Origin: Helicobacter jaachi
Lineage (GTDB): Bacteria > Campylobacterota > Campylobacteria > Campylobacterales > Helicobacteraceae
Assembly: GCF_000763135.2 (NCBI RefSeq)
Contig: NZ_JRPR02000004.1
Span: forward strand, 1-64,000
Reading direction: 5' to 3'
DNA: 64,000 nt
Position 1 is the stretch's first letter; every line of letters starts with the position of its first letter. Under the pieces are notes generated by a model. The model was not told the origin of the DNA and searched no databases. It saw nothing but the letters and a program-made list of their open reading frames with translations. This document shows positions 16,842-25,383 of this stretch, piece by piece. The position numbers and the translations under genes are program-made.

Positions 16842-18887
16842 ATGAAAAAATTTGTGTTGTGGCTAGTTGGCATTATTGTCGCCTTACTTGTAATTATTTT
16901 CTGTGTGCTTTTCACACCCCCGGGCAATGCCCTCTTAAAGCCCATTATTCAATCCCAAATTGATAAATACGCGCCGCTTAAGCTTGATTTAGACACTTTC
17001 GCGCTTAGGTTTTCAAGTATAGATGTAGCCATTAATCACGGCGATAAGATTAATATCACGCTAAATGGCGACTTCTCGCTATTTTCTCAAACGCTTGATT
17101 TGCTGCTTAAGGTAAATGCCAAGGATATATCCGCGCTTGGTGAGCTTGTGGATACGCCGTTGCAAGGCTCTTTTATTATTAATACCACAGCAAAAGGCAC
17201 ACTGCAATTACTTGAAATCAACACCACAAGCGATATTGCTAAATCTCTAACCGATATTCGCGTAGTGCTGCAAGATTTTGCGCCAACTTCCATTATAGCG
17301 CATATTCAAGATGCTCAAATTAGAGAATTCCTTGCTATGGCTGGCTTGAAGCCCTACGCAAATGGCTCGCTTAACCTTGAGGCTGACATCAAAGGCGATA
17401 CAGAATTTAATCTTAATGGCAACGCGCTTTTAAGCATTTCGCAAGGCTTAGTTGATAGCGCACTTATTAAAAAAGATTTTGCTATTGAAGTGCCAAAAAC
17501 TACCTTTGTAACCACACTAAATGCGCTCTTTGATATGGATAAGCTTAAACATGATTTTAACTTTAACGCCAATATTGGTAATATCCACTCAAGCGGGGAA
17601 ACGCAGCTTAAAACGCTTACCACACTTAGCACTTATGATGTGCAATTAAGCGATTTATCGGCTTTCACACCGCTGGTGGGTATGCCTATACGCGGCAGCT
17701 TTGATACCAAAGGTGAAGTCAAAGGCGGGCAAGAATCTTTGGTGATTAATGGCAGCTCAAATCTTGCTAGCTCAAATACGACTTATAATGCCACACTTGT
17801 GGAGCTTGCGCCGCAAAATGTGCAGGCAAGCATCAAACATCTTAGAGTAGATACGCTGCTTTATATGATTTATCAACCCCGCTATGCGAATATGAATCTT
17901 GATGCAGATTCTGTAGTGAGCGACTTTGATAAGGGCATTTCGACAAAGACAAATCTTACCCTAAAAGGCATTACCAATAATGCTGTAATGAAGCAAGCCC
18001 TTGATATGGATATGCCTGATACAAACTTTACATTAAAATCTGCTATTAACCTCAATCAAGGCGTGGGTGAGGCAAATTCGCGGCTAGATTCTGATATTGC
18101 TCAAGTGCTTTTACAAAAAACAAGCATTAATCTTAATGATGTGGCTTTTGAAGCCCCTTATGAAGCCATAATCCCTAATCTTAAAAAGCTAAAATTCCTA
18201 ACAGACATTGAGCTAGCTGGAGACTTTAAGGCTAAGGGCGTGGCAAGATTTAAAGATTCTTTATATGCGGATTTTAATACCCAATCACTAGGCGGGAATA
18301 TCGATGCAAAGCTAGATAATAACAAACTCACTGCTACTTTAAAAGATGTAAATACCCTAAAACTCTTTGAAATCACGCAGTTAAAGCCTGTGTTTAGCTC
18401 CGCTATGAATGGTGATTTAAACTACGACACGCTCACCGAAAAAGGCACGCTTAAAGCGGTTTTAAGCAATGGCAAGCTTATGCCTAATCAAATAACAGAG
18501 CTAGCGACAAAATATCTAAAAACTGATATTACTAAAGAGGCTTACGAAGATGCTGGGCTTAATGCTACTATTAACAAAAAGCTTATTACCGCAGATATTG
18601 GCTTAAAGAGTGCAAATACTACTATTGCCGCGCAGGGTGCGAGCATAGATGCGGATAAAGGCACGATTAATGCAGATTTAAAAATCCAAATTAAAGATAA
18701 ATACATTTATCTTAAAGCACGCGACAAGCTTGCCTCGCCTAGCATTAGCATTGATGCTAATGAACTCATTAAGGCAGAAGCTAATAAAGCTATTAGCAAA
18801 GGAGCAGAAAAAGCCATAGATAAATACATAAAAGATGATAAAGTAAAAGATGGCGCGCAAAAGCTGCTCAATAATCTCTTTAAATAG
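16842..18887 (+). CDS. AsmA/TamB-like inner-membrane-anchored periplasmic protein
   Basis: The 681-residue protein has one N-terminal membrane anchor (residues 3-25, FVLWLVGIIVALLVIIFCVL) and a long periplasmic part made of repeating beta-rich units such as GSFIINTTAKG, GSLNLEADIKGD and GSFDTKGEVKGG. This repetitive G-x-hydrophobic pattern is that of AsmA-like proteins, bridge-like factors tied to phospholipid transport or outer-membrane assembly. Family assignment is by pattern, not by a sharp motif. The C-terminus is lysine-rich and helical. The ATG follows AAAGGAGTAAGAA. The stop TAG is the first three bases of a TAGATTCTAT word that begins repeat copy 2. Confidence 0.7.
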   Translation: MKKFVLWLVGIIVALLVIIFCVLFTPPGNALLKPIIQSQIDKYAPLKLDLDTFALRFSSIDVAINHGDKINITLNGDFSLFSQTLDLLLKVNAKDISALGELVDTPLQGSFIINTTAKGTLQLLEINTTSDIAKSLTDIRVVLQDFAPTSIIAHIQDAQIREFLAMAGLKPYANGSLNLEADIKGDTEFNLNGNALLSISQGLVDSALIKKDFAIEVPKTTFVTTLNALFDMDKLKHDFNFNANIGNIHSSGETQLKTLTTLSTYDVQLSDLSAFTPLVGMPIRGSFDTKGEVKGGQESLVINGSSNLASSNTTYNATLVELAPQNVQASIKHLRVDTLLYMIYQPRYANMNLDADSVVSDFDKGISTKTNLTLKGITNNAVMKQALDMDMPDTNFTLKSAINLNQGVGEANSRLDSDIAQVLLQKTSINLNDVAFEAPYEAIIPNLKKLKFLTDIELAGDFKAKGVARFKDSLYADFNTQSLGGNIDAKLDNNKLTATLKDVNTLKLFEITQLKPVFSSAMNGDLNYDTLTEKGTLKAVLSNGKLMPNQITELATKYLKTDITKEAYEDAGLNATINKKLITADIGLKSANTTIAAQGASIDADKGTINADLKIQIKDKYIYLKARDKLASPSISIDANELIKAEANKAISKGAEKAIDKYIKDDKVKDGAQKLLNNLFK

Positions 18888-19022
18888 ATTCTATCATTCC
18901 CGCGCTGTTGCTTTTTTATAAAAAGCCGCGCGGTCTTATCTTCGGGCAAGTGAATTGCCCTGCGACGCCTAAAGTATAAAGTTATAGCTGCTTTAAGCAT
19001 CTATCAACTTGTTTTTTTAGGT
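18885..19022 (+). repeat. Dispersed structured element, copy 2 (full length)
   Basis: This is a full copy: TAGATTCTATCATT, bulged hairpin 1 (CCGCGC, TGTT bulge, GCTTTTT paired with AAAAAGC, then GCGCGG), hairpin 2 (GGGCAA GTGAA TTGCCC), the CTAAAGTATAAAGTTAT block, hairpin 3 (AAGTTATAG paired with CTATCAACTT around TGCTTTAAGCA) and a T7 run. It is nearly identical to copy 3 at 20055, and the two bracket the acetyltransferase gene in the same orientation. Confidence 0.85.
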
Positions 19023-19116
19023 TAGATTCTATCATTCCCGCGCTGTTGCTTTGTCTCAAAGAAACTTCGTTTTGTTAGCACAAAAGCCGCAAAGCCTGCA
19101 TTATAGAATTTTACAA
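19023..19116 (+). repeat. Dispersed element, tandem partial copy 2b
   Basis: Immediately after copy 2, a second unit begins with the identical TAGATTCTATCATTCCCGCG and CTGTTGCTTT, then diverges into an insertion (GTCTCAAAGAAACTTCG) before an AAAAGCCGC half-stem. No hairpin 3 is seen. The remaining sequence to 19220 is AT-rich 3' region of the acetyltransferase gene with another AGAATCT word; I see no gene in it. Confidence 0.55.
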
Positions 19117-19220
19117 AATGGGATTATTAAGTTTTGCCAAGGCTTTGGAGTATTTAGAATCTAGCGCTTTGGCGCGGTGAGTAATATTTTTAAGCGATAA
19201 GTTTGTGCTTTAAGAAAGTC

Positions 19221-19991
19221 TTAACATTTTCCTAGTAGTAAAATTTCTTTTAAAAAACTCTGTTCAATAAGCTTATTTGTCCAATGCCTACCATTATAAA
19301 AAACAGCCCAGTTGTTAAAAATGCAAGGCAGATTTTTTGCCTTTTGCACAGAATCTACAGGCATTAGATTTAGCGTTATATCATTACTTTTACAGTAATC
19401 CTGTGCCTCTTCAACGCAGTGCAGGATATAGGGGCATTGCGGCGTGTAGTAAATGCTAAGCTCTTTGCTATCAATTTTCATTTGCTTTGCGGTGCTAGAG
19501 AAATAAGGCTTAGCAAAATGCAGCTTATTTTGAGAAAAGCACAAAGCCATTAGCTCATACTCACCCACGCTATCCACGACCTTAAAGCCATATTTAAGCA
19601 AAAATTTTTTATCCGCCAAATAGGGCTTTTTCTTTACGCTACTAAGAGCGCAAACCCCAGCTTTACCCTTAAGTTTGGCGTCATTTATGCAATATGTAAG
19701 CAAAGCCTTTCCATACCCCTTCCCCTTAAAAGAGCCAGCCACCCAAAGACAATAAATATACAAATAATTCTCCCCCAAAATAGGCACCCAAGCACTCTCT
19801 AAAGGTGCATATTCGATAAAAACCTTTCCCCTTACATCGAGTTTGCGAAAAATATGCCCCTCATTTAGCCGCTCTTTAAGCCACGCCTTTTTACTCGCCA
19901 CACCGCTGCTGTGCTTTTTATCTGCAATAGCACAGCACAAATGCTCTTTGTCAATATTTTCATTTGTCAAATTTATAAAGCACTCGCTCAT
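19221..19991 (-). CDS. GNAT N-acetyltransferase with YoaP-type C-terminal domain
   Basis: The 256-residue protein has a GNAT domain in its first two thirds; the acetyl-CoA motif A region reads LWVAGSFKGKGYGKALLTYC. The C-terminal third (LSIYYTPQCPYILHCVEEAQ onwards) matches the thioredoxin-like YoaP domain found in Bacillus YoaP and relatives. The substrate is unknown. ATG 19991 is chosen because GGGGAGA lies just upstream; an ATG at 20003 is in frame but contains that ribosome site. The gene points against its neighbours and is bracketed by two near-identical direct repeats (copies 2 and 3), which suggests it arrived, or can leave, as a cassette. Confidence 0.85.
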   Translation of the reverse strand: MSECFINLTNENIDKEHLCCAIADKKHSSGVASKKAWLKERLNEGHIFRKLDVRGKVFIEYAPLESAWVPILGENYLYIYCLWVAGSFKGKGYGKALLTYCINDAKLKGKAGVCALSSVKKKPYLADKKFLLKYGFKVVDSVGEYELMALCFSQNKLHFAKPYFSSTAKQMKIDSKELSIYYTPQCPYILHCVEEAQDYCKSNDITLNLMPVDSVQKAKNLPCIFNNWAVFYNGRHWTNKLIEQSFLKEILLLGKC

Positions 19992-20054
19992 TTTTCTCCC
20001 CATAAATGTGTGGTATTTATACTATCACAAACCACATTAAGATTCTGTATGGGC

Positions 20055-20194
20055 AGATTCTATAATTCCCGCGCTATTGCTTTTTTATAAAAAAGCCGCG
20101 CGTATCTTATCTTCGGGCAAGTGAATTGCCCTGCGACGCCTAAAGTATAAAGTTATAGCTGCTTTAAGCATCTATCAACTTGTTTTTTTAGGTT
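20055..20194 (+). repeat. Dispersed structured element, copy 3 (full length)
   Basis: This is a full copy with AGATTCTATAAT, hairpin 1, hairpin 2 (GGGCAA GTGAA TTGCCC), the AAAGTATAAAGTTAT block, hairpin 3 and T7. It differs from copy 2 by only a few bases, mainly at the hairpin 1/2 junction. It occupies most of the 300-bp gap before the flagellar gene; the rest is the sigma-54 promoter region. Confidence 0.85.
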
Positions 20195-20255
20195 AGATTC
20201 TATAAGCCTGCGAATATAACATATTTTCACACAATCGCTTTAAGCAAATATCTTA

Positions 20256-20273
20256 AAGGAATATCTTTTGCTT
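20256..20273 (+). promoter_or_regulatory. Sigma-54 (RpoN) promoter of the flagellar rod gene
   Basis: The sequence AAGGAATATCTTTTGCTT has the invariant GG (20258-20259) and GC (20270-20271) separated by exactly ten bases, with the TTTGCTT form of the -12 element. RpoN drives class 2 rod and hook genes in Helicobacter and Campylobacter. Expected transcription start is near 20283, about 25 bases before the ATG. Confidence 0.7.
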
Positions 20274-20307
20274 TTTATAAAGCAGATTCTATAAATAAAG
20301 GGGTTTT

Positions 20308-21141
20308 ATGCAAAGTGGATATTATAACACCACAGGCGGTATGGTAACGCAATTTAGCCGACTTGATTTAATTTCAAATAATCTAGCCAATCTCAACACC
20401 ACAGGCTTTAAGCGCGATGATGTCGTTATTGGCGATTATTTAAGGCTTTATGAAACGCACAAAGAACAGCTGCCTATAGAAGACCACACGCGCAAAGCGG
20501 CTAAATTTTTAAACCGCACGATGAATCGCGTGCCAATTATTAGCGAGGAATACACCGATAGGAGCGTGGGTAGCCTCGCTCAAACGGATAATCCACTAGA
20601 TTTTGCCCTGCAAAGCCAAAATGCCTTTTTTGTCATTAAAACCCCCGATGGCATTCGCTACACGCGTGATGGGAGCTTTAATATCGATGCTAGTGGGCGT
20701 ATTGTAAATAAAGATGGGCATTTGGTGCTTAGTCGTGATGGGCTAGATTCTAATGAGGGCATTACCATTCCCACAGGAATGCACCTTGAGAGCGATAATA
20801 ATGGCACACTTTATTTGCGCAATATCAATAATGACGCCATTGCCGAGCAGATAAATATCGGCGCGCTTGCAATTGTAGGCTTTGAAAATCCGCGCTATCT
20901 TAAAAAAGTGGGCAAAAATCTCTATGAATACCCAAGCGAGCGCCTGCAAGAGCGAGATATTATGCAAAATAGTGGTATCATTGCGCAAGGATTTTTAGAA
21001 AAAAGCAATGTCAATGCCGTGCAGGAGATGACTTCACTGATTGAAACCAATCGCCTTGTGGATATGTATTCTAAAGTGATGAAAAGCCATATGGACGAAC
21101 TGAATACTGAAGCTATCACTAAGCTTGCTGTGCGCGCATAA
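20308..21141 (+). CDS. flgG: Flagellar basal-body rod protein (FlgF/FlgG family)
   Basis: The 277-residue protein is a distal or proximal rod subunit of the flagellar basal body, exported by the flagellar type III system. It has the N-terminal rod signature MVTQFSRLDLISNNLANLNT (residues 12-31), the central FlgG-like beta domain (NAFFVIKTPDGIRYTRDGSF), and the C-terminal coiled segment VNAVQEMTSLIETNRLVDMY. It resembles the H. pylori protein annotated FlgG1 (HP1092, from memory), which could equally be called FlgF. It is preceded by a sigma-54 promoter and an AAAGGGG ribosome site. The next gene starts 12 bases after its stop. Confidence 0.9.
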   Translation: MQSGYYNTTGGMVTQFSRLDLISNNLANLNTTGFKRDDVVIGDYLRLYETHKEQLPIEDHTRKAAKFLNRTMNRVPIISEEYTDRSVGSLAQTDNPLDFALQSQNAFFVIKTPDGIRYTRDGSFNIDASGRIVNKDGHLVLSRDGLDSNEGITIPTGMHLESDNNGTLYLRNINNDAIAEQINIGALAIVGFENPRYLKKVGKNLYEYPSERLQERDIMQNSGIIAQGFLEKSNVNAVQEMTSLIETNRLVDMYSKVMKSHMDELNTEAITKLAVRA

Positions 21142-21153
21142 TAAAGGATAATC

Positions 21154-22851
21154 ATGCAAGATTACCGCCAAGGCATTAAGGAGCTGCTTAATTGCTTTGA
21201 ATACATCAAGCGCTATCATACAGATATGCTAGATTCTATAGCCATTATGCTTGAAATGTTTTGGCTAAAAAGGCATTCGCCCGCATTTATAGAATCTCTT
21301 ATCCACCTTGCTGCAAAGCGTAAATTTATCCACGATGAATGCGCCGCTGCGCTTAAAGACGCCTTTGGTGAGGAGCTTTACACGCCGCTTAATCCAAGCT
21401 CTAATTTACTAAAAATCCTTAAAGTCATTATGGCAAATGACGCTTCTAATCACACTATTGAGGAATTTTTGCACATTATCACGCAGAAAAAAACTATCCA
21501 TAAGCTTTACTCCTACTCCACGCCACTAGAGGTAAATGAACTGCTTGTGGGCTTACTTGATATTACAGAATCTCAAAGCGTGTATAACCCTTGCTATGGT
21601 ATGGGCAGCCTCTTTTTTGCCATTGCTAATTATGCACATAGTTTTGAGCTTTATGGTGAGGAGCTAGATGCTTCTTTGTCGCGCATTGCAAAAATTATTT
21701 GCAAAATTTTAGATTTAAACTCACAGCATTTATTGCTTAATAATATCCTTAAAAACGCGCAATTTAAATACCAAAGATTTGATAAAATTATTTGCAATCC
21801 TCCGCTTGATAGCCATATTGGCACGCAGTTTCTAAAAGAAGATGAGCGCTTTGCTACTTATGAGACACTTATTAAAACCTATCCCGAGCTGCTTTTTCTC
21901 ATTCACTCCCTCTCCCACTTAAAGGATAAGGGTGTATTTATCTTGCGCACGCAGACTTTAATTAAATCTTCACTTGAAGTCAAGCTGCGTGAAAGGCTCT
22001 GCGAAGAGGGTTTGATAGAATCTATCATCGAGCTGCCTAAAAATATCTTTCCACATCAAACGCATGAATTTTCTATCATCGTGCTTTCTCAACACAACAA
22101 AGCCATTTTGCACATTAATGCCAATGTGCCGCACTTTTACCGCAAAGACGGCAAGTATAATCGCCTTATTAATTTAAAAGAAATATTGCATATCTATCAT
22201 CACAAAATCACAGGTCAATACTCCGCTCTAACGCCGCTTAAAGATATTGACAGGAGCGATTTAAGTGTGGGGCGATATATTAAAAAGCCACTCTCTCATC
22301 ATAATAACCACACGCCCATTAGCGCGCTAGGCATAAGCGTATTTCGCGGGCAGCGCGTCTATGGCAGCGCTAAAGATGAAAAAATTACCTATTTTGATTT
22401 GGGCATTGCGGATTTTACTGATTTTGGATTCTGTGATGAGTTTTCTATCCAAAGACTTAAAGGCGAGGCGCACAAAGTGCATAAATATAGCCTAAAGCCC
22501 TATGATATAGCCCTATCAATCCGCGGCACAACGCCCAAATTTACCATTCTAAGCCCGCAGATTAAATCCCTTAGAGTGGTAGCAAATGCAGGCATTATCA
22601 TTTTGCGCTCACCTAGCGCAGAGGTAGCCATAGGTATTTATTGCTATTTATTTTCCACGCAAGGGCAGAAGATTCTAAGCAGTATTTATGAGCGCAATCT
22701 AGGCAGCATTAATCCTCCTGATTTAGAGCAGCTGCCTATTCCTAATGATTTTATGCAAGGTGCGCAAGAGCGATTTAAGCGTATAGAATCTTATGCCCTT
22801 GAATTACGCAATATTCAATCTAAGCTCCAAGAGTTAAGAGATGAATATTAA
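21154..22851 (+). CDS. Orphan N-6 adenine DNA methylase-like protein (HsdM type) with C-terminal specificity-like region
   Basis: The 565-residue protein looks like a type I methylase subunit. An N-terminal helical domain leads to SAM motif I at YNPCYGMGSLFFAI (normally DPxxGxG), and motif IV reads NPPL (normally NPPY or NPPF). The order motif I then IV fits gamma-class enzymes. After the catalytic core, GISVFRGQRVYGSAKDEKIT and ILRSPSAEVAIGIYCYL resemble HsdS-like target-recognition segments, so methylation and specificity may be fused. No restriction subunit is nearby. The altered motif residues leave activity open. It overlaps the next gene by 11 bases and probably shares the flagellar transcript. 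Confidence 0.75.
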   Translation: MQDYRQGIKELLNCFEYIKRYHTDMLDSIAIMLEMFWLKRHSPAFIESLIHLAAKRKFIHDECAAALKDAFGEELYTPLNPSSNLLKILKVIMANDASNHTIEEFLHIITQKKTIHKLYSYSTPLEVNELLVGLLDITESQSVYNPCYGMGSLFFAIANYAHSFELYGEELDASLSRIAKIICKILDLNSQHLLLNNILKNAQFKYQRFDKIICNPPLDSHIGTQFLKEDERFATYETLIKTYPELLFLIHSLSHLKDKGVFILRTQTLIKSSLEVKLRERLCEEGLIESIIELPKNIFPHQTHEFSIIVLSQHNKAILHINANVPHFYRKDGKYNRLINLKEILHIYHHKITGQYSALTPLKDIDRSDLSVGRYIKKPLSHHNNHTPISALGISVFRGQRVYGSAKDEKITYFDLGIADFTDFGFCDEFSIQRLKGEAHKVHKYSLKPYDIALSIRGTTPKFTILSPQIKSLRVVANAGIIILRSPSAEVAIGIYCYLFSTQGQKILSSIYERNLGSINPPDLEQLPIPNDFMQGAQERFKRIESYALELRNIQSKLQELRDEY

Positions 22852-23305
22852 GCACGCTAGCCTTGCAAATATCACTTATGGCAATAATGTAAATATCATT
22901 ATGCCAAGCAATCTCTATGGCTGCACGCTTGAAGATGATGTGTTTGTGGGACCATTTTGCGAAATCCAAAGCGATGTGCTTATTAAAGCCCGCACGCGCA
23001 TTCAATCTCATAGCTTTATTTGCTCGCTTGTGGAGATTGGCACAGATTGCTTTATAGGACATGGCGTGATGTTTATAAATGATAAATTTTCACAAGGCTA
23101 TCCCGCGCAAACACAGAATCTATGGGAGCAAACGCGCATTGGCAATCGCGTGAGCATTGGCTCAAATGCTACCATTTTGCCTGTGTGTATTTGCGATGAT
23201 GTCGTTATTGGCGCGGGAGCTGTGGTTACGCGCTCAATCACACAAAGTGGATTCTATATTGGCAATCCTGCACGATTTTTGCGTCCCTTAAAGGGCGCGC
23301 TATGA
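22841..23305 (+). CDS. Left-handed beta-helix (hexapeptide) acyltransferase
   Basis: The 154-residue protein is built of hexapeptide repeats ([LIV]-G-x-x-x-x), for example VFVGPFCEI, EIGTDCFIGHGV, TRIGNRVSIGS and VVIGAGAVVT. It ends with YIGNPARFLRPL, typical of trimeric sugar acetyltransferases of the WbbJ/WlaI/PglD type. The likely reaction is acetylation of an amino sugar on a nucleotide carrier, for surface glycans; the substrate cannot be read. The ATG lies inside the methylase 3' end, and its stop overlaps the uppS ATG (ATGA), so the three are translationally chained. Adjacent uppS makes a lipid-linked glycan role plausible. Confidence 0.82.
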   Translation: MNIKHASLANITYGNNVNIIMPSNLYGCTLEDDVFVGPFCEIQSDVLIKARTRIQSHSFICSLVEIGTDCFIGHGVMFINDKFSQGYPAQTQNLWEQTRIGNRVSIGSNATILPVCICDDVVIGAGAVVTRSITQSGFYIGNPARFLRPLKGAL

Positions 23306-24006
23306 ATATGCCTAAACACATTGCTATGATAATGGACGGCAATGGCAGATGGGCAAAAGCGCAAGGCAAAAAGCGCACACAAGGGCATAAAGAGGGAGCA
23401 AAAATCGTGCGCGATGTTACACAATGGTGCGCAAATAAACATATTCCATATCTTACGCTCTATGCCTTTTCAACTGAAAATTGGAAAAGACCCAAAATTG
23501 AAGTAGATTTTTTAATGAATCTCTTAGAAAAATATCTCCATAACGAACAGCCTATGTATATGAAAAACCATATACGATTTCGCGCTATAGGCGATATTAG
23601 CATCTTTAGCACCACGCTTAAAAATGCCATTTTAGAATTGGAGCATATCACGCAAAATCACACTAATCTTACACAGATTCTAGCCCTAAATTATGGCTCA
23701 CATGATGAAATAGCACGCACTTTTATCAAACTTGCCAACACGCTCTCTCCCACACACCTAGCTGCCCTTAGCACATCTGAAGTGATAGATATGATTAATG
23801 CTAATCTTGATACTGCCACACTCCCTGATGTAGATATGCTTATTCGCACAGGTGGGGAAAAACGCATATCAAACTTTTTGCTTTGGCAGGCAAGCTATGC
23901 AGAATTATTCTTTACCTCCACTTTATGGCCTAACCTACGCACGCAAGAGCTAGATTCTATGCTAGAGGATTTTATGCAGCGCAAAAGAAGATTTGGGGGC
24001 TTATAA
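23302..24006 (+). CDS. uppS: Undecaprenyl diphosphate synthase (di-trans,poly-cis)
   Basis: UppS condenses isopentenyl diphosphate onto farnesyl diphosphate to make the C55 carrier for peptidoglycan and surface glycans. The 234-residue protein has the signature HIAMIMDGNGRWAKAQGKKR at the N-terminus (catalytic Asp in MDGNGRW), YAFSTENWKRP, and LIRTGGEKRISNFLLWQASY-E near the C-terminus, all diagnostic. The start overlaps the stop of the acetyltransferase gene by ATGA. Confidence 0.96.
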   Translation: MNMPKHIAMIMDGNGRWAKAQGKKRTQGHKEGAKIVRDVTQWCANKHIPYLTLYAFSTENWKRPKIEVDFLMNLLEKYLHNEQPMYMKNHIRFRAIGDISIFSTTLKNAILELEHITQNHTNLTQILALNYGSHDEIARTFIKLANTLSPTHLAALSTSEVIDMINANLDTATLPDVDMLIRTGGEKRISNFLLWQASYAELFFTSTLWPNLRTQELDSMLEDFMQRKRRFGGL

Positions 24007-24108
24007 CGCACTAGTTTAAATACTGCTTAACCTTTGGGAAATGCGTTAGATTCTATTTGTAAAAAAGTGCTACAAATGCTGTTTTTATATGATTTTAAAG
24101 GATTAAAA

Positions 24109-25323
24109 ATGGATTTAGAAAGTCTTAAAAGTGCCTATCCCAAAGCGCTTTCATATCATATTGGCGGTAAAGTTGGTATCACACCACGCAAACCCTTACA
24201 CTCTATTGATGAGCTAGGATTAGCCTATACGCCCGGTGTTGCAGTGCCTTGCAAACAAATTGAGGCAGAGCCGCTTAGCGCGTATGACTACACCTCAAAA
24301 AGCAATCTAGTAGCTGTTATAAGCAATGGCACAGCTGTGCTTGGGCTTGGCGATATAGGAGCATTGGCGAGTAAGCCTGTAATGGAGGGCAAGGCGATTT
24401 TGTTTAAAACTTTTGCAAATGTCGATGCCTTTGATATTGAGGTAAACGAGAAAGATATTGATAAGTTTGTAGCCGTGGTTAAAGCCATTTCGCCCACTTT
24501 TGGAGGCATTAATTTAGAGGATATTAAAGCGCCAGAGTGCTTTGAGATTGAAAAGCGCTTAGTCAATGAGCTTGATATTCCAGTCATGCACGATGACCAG
24601 CATGGCACGGCTATTATTTCTACTGCGGCTATTATCAATGCACTTTATCTTGTGCATAAAAAATTAGAGGATATTAAAGTAGTGGTTTTTGGCGCAGGCG
24701 CGGCAGCCATAGCGTGTGCGAAAATGTATAAGGCTTTGGGCATAAAACACATTATTATGTTTGATTCTAAAGGCGCGATTACAGAGCAAAGAAATGATTT
24801 AAATGATTTGAAAAAAGAGTTTGTGTGCAAAGGGCATTATCCTACCTTTAAAGATGCGCTTAATGGTGCAGATGTGATACTTGGGCTATCAAAGGCTGAT
24901 TTATTAAAGCCAGAGGATATTATGGGTATGAATGAATCCCCACTCATCTTTGCGCTAAGCAACCCCACACCAGAGATTATGCCAGATGTCGTAAAAAAAG
25001 CACGTCCTGATGCTATTGTCGCCACAGGGCGAAGCGACTTCCCTAATCAAATCAATAATGTGCTAGGCTTTCCTTATATCTTTAAGGGCGCGCTCAAAGT
25101 GCGAGCAAGCAAGATTAATGAAGATATGAAATTTGCTGCCGCGCATGCGTTGGCAAATTTGGCTAGAGAGCCTATCACGCAAAAACTTGAGGGCATTTTA
25201 AAGAAAAAAGTAAGCTTTGGCAAAGAATACATTATCCCCTCTGCCTTTGATGAGCGACTTGATGAAGTGGTCTCAAACGCTGTAGCAGAGGCAGCTATCA
25301 AAAGTGGCGTGGCAAGGATTTAA
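24109..25323 (+). CDS. NAD(P)-dependent malic enzyme
   Basis: This enzyme converts malate to pyruvate and CO2 with reduction of NAD(P). The 404-residue protein has the N-terminal malic domain ([30 protein letters not shown]), metal-binding region [11 protein letters not shown], and a Rossmann domain ([17 protein letters not shown]). It is the short bacterial form without the phosphotransacetylase-like extension of MaeB. ATG 24109 is chosen because AAAGGATTAAAA precedes it; the open frame reaches back to 24034. It ends the plus-strand run and is followed by a partial repeat element. Confidence 0.93.
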   Translation: MDLESLKSAYPKALSYHIGGKVGITPRKPLHSIDELGLAYTPGVAVPCKQIEAEPLSAYDYTSKSNLVAVISNGTAVLGLGDIGALASKPVMEGKAILFKTFANVDAFDIEVNEKDIDKFVAVVKAISPTFGGINLEDIKAPECFEIEKRLVNELDIPVMHDDQHGTAIISTAAIINALYLVHKKLEDIKVVVFGAGAAAIACAKMYKALGIKHIIMFDSKGAITEQRNDLNDLKKEFVCKGHYPTFKDALNGADVILGLSKADLLKPEDIMGMNESPLIFALSNPTPEIMPDVVKKARPDAIVATGRSDFPNQINNVLGFPYIFKGALKVRASKINEDMKFAAAHALANLAREPITQKLEGILKKKVSFGKEYIIPSAFDERLDEVVSNAVAEAAIKSGVARI

Positions 25324-25328
25324 CCATT

Positions 25329-25376
25329 TACAAGACCGCGCGGCTTTTGTGCTAGCAAAAGCAACAGCGCGGAAAT
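25329..25376 (-). repeat. Dispersed element, copy 4 (hairpin 1 only, reverse)
   Basis: Only the first hairpin survives: on the plus strand CCGCGCGGCTTTTG, a short TGCTAG loop, CAAAAGC, the AACA bulge and GCGCGG. It lies between the convergent malic-enzyme and NFACT genes, where a stem-loop could act as a transcription stop. Confidence 0.65.
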
Positions 25377-25383
25377 TAAAGCC

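Noticed and set aside
21154-22851. A complete restriction-modification system
   Set aside because: No restriction subunit or separate specificity gene is found within the neighbouring operon.
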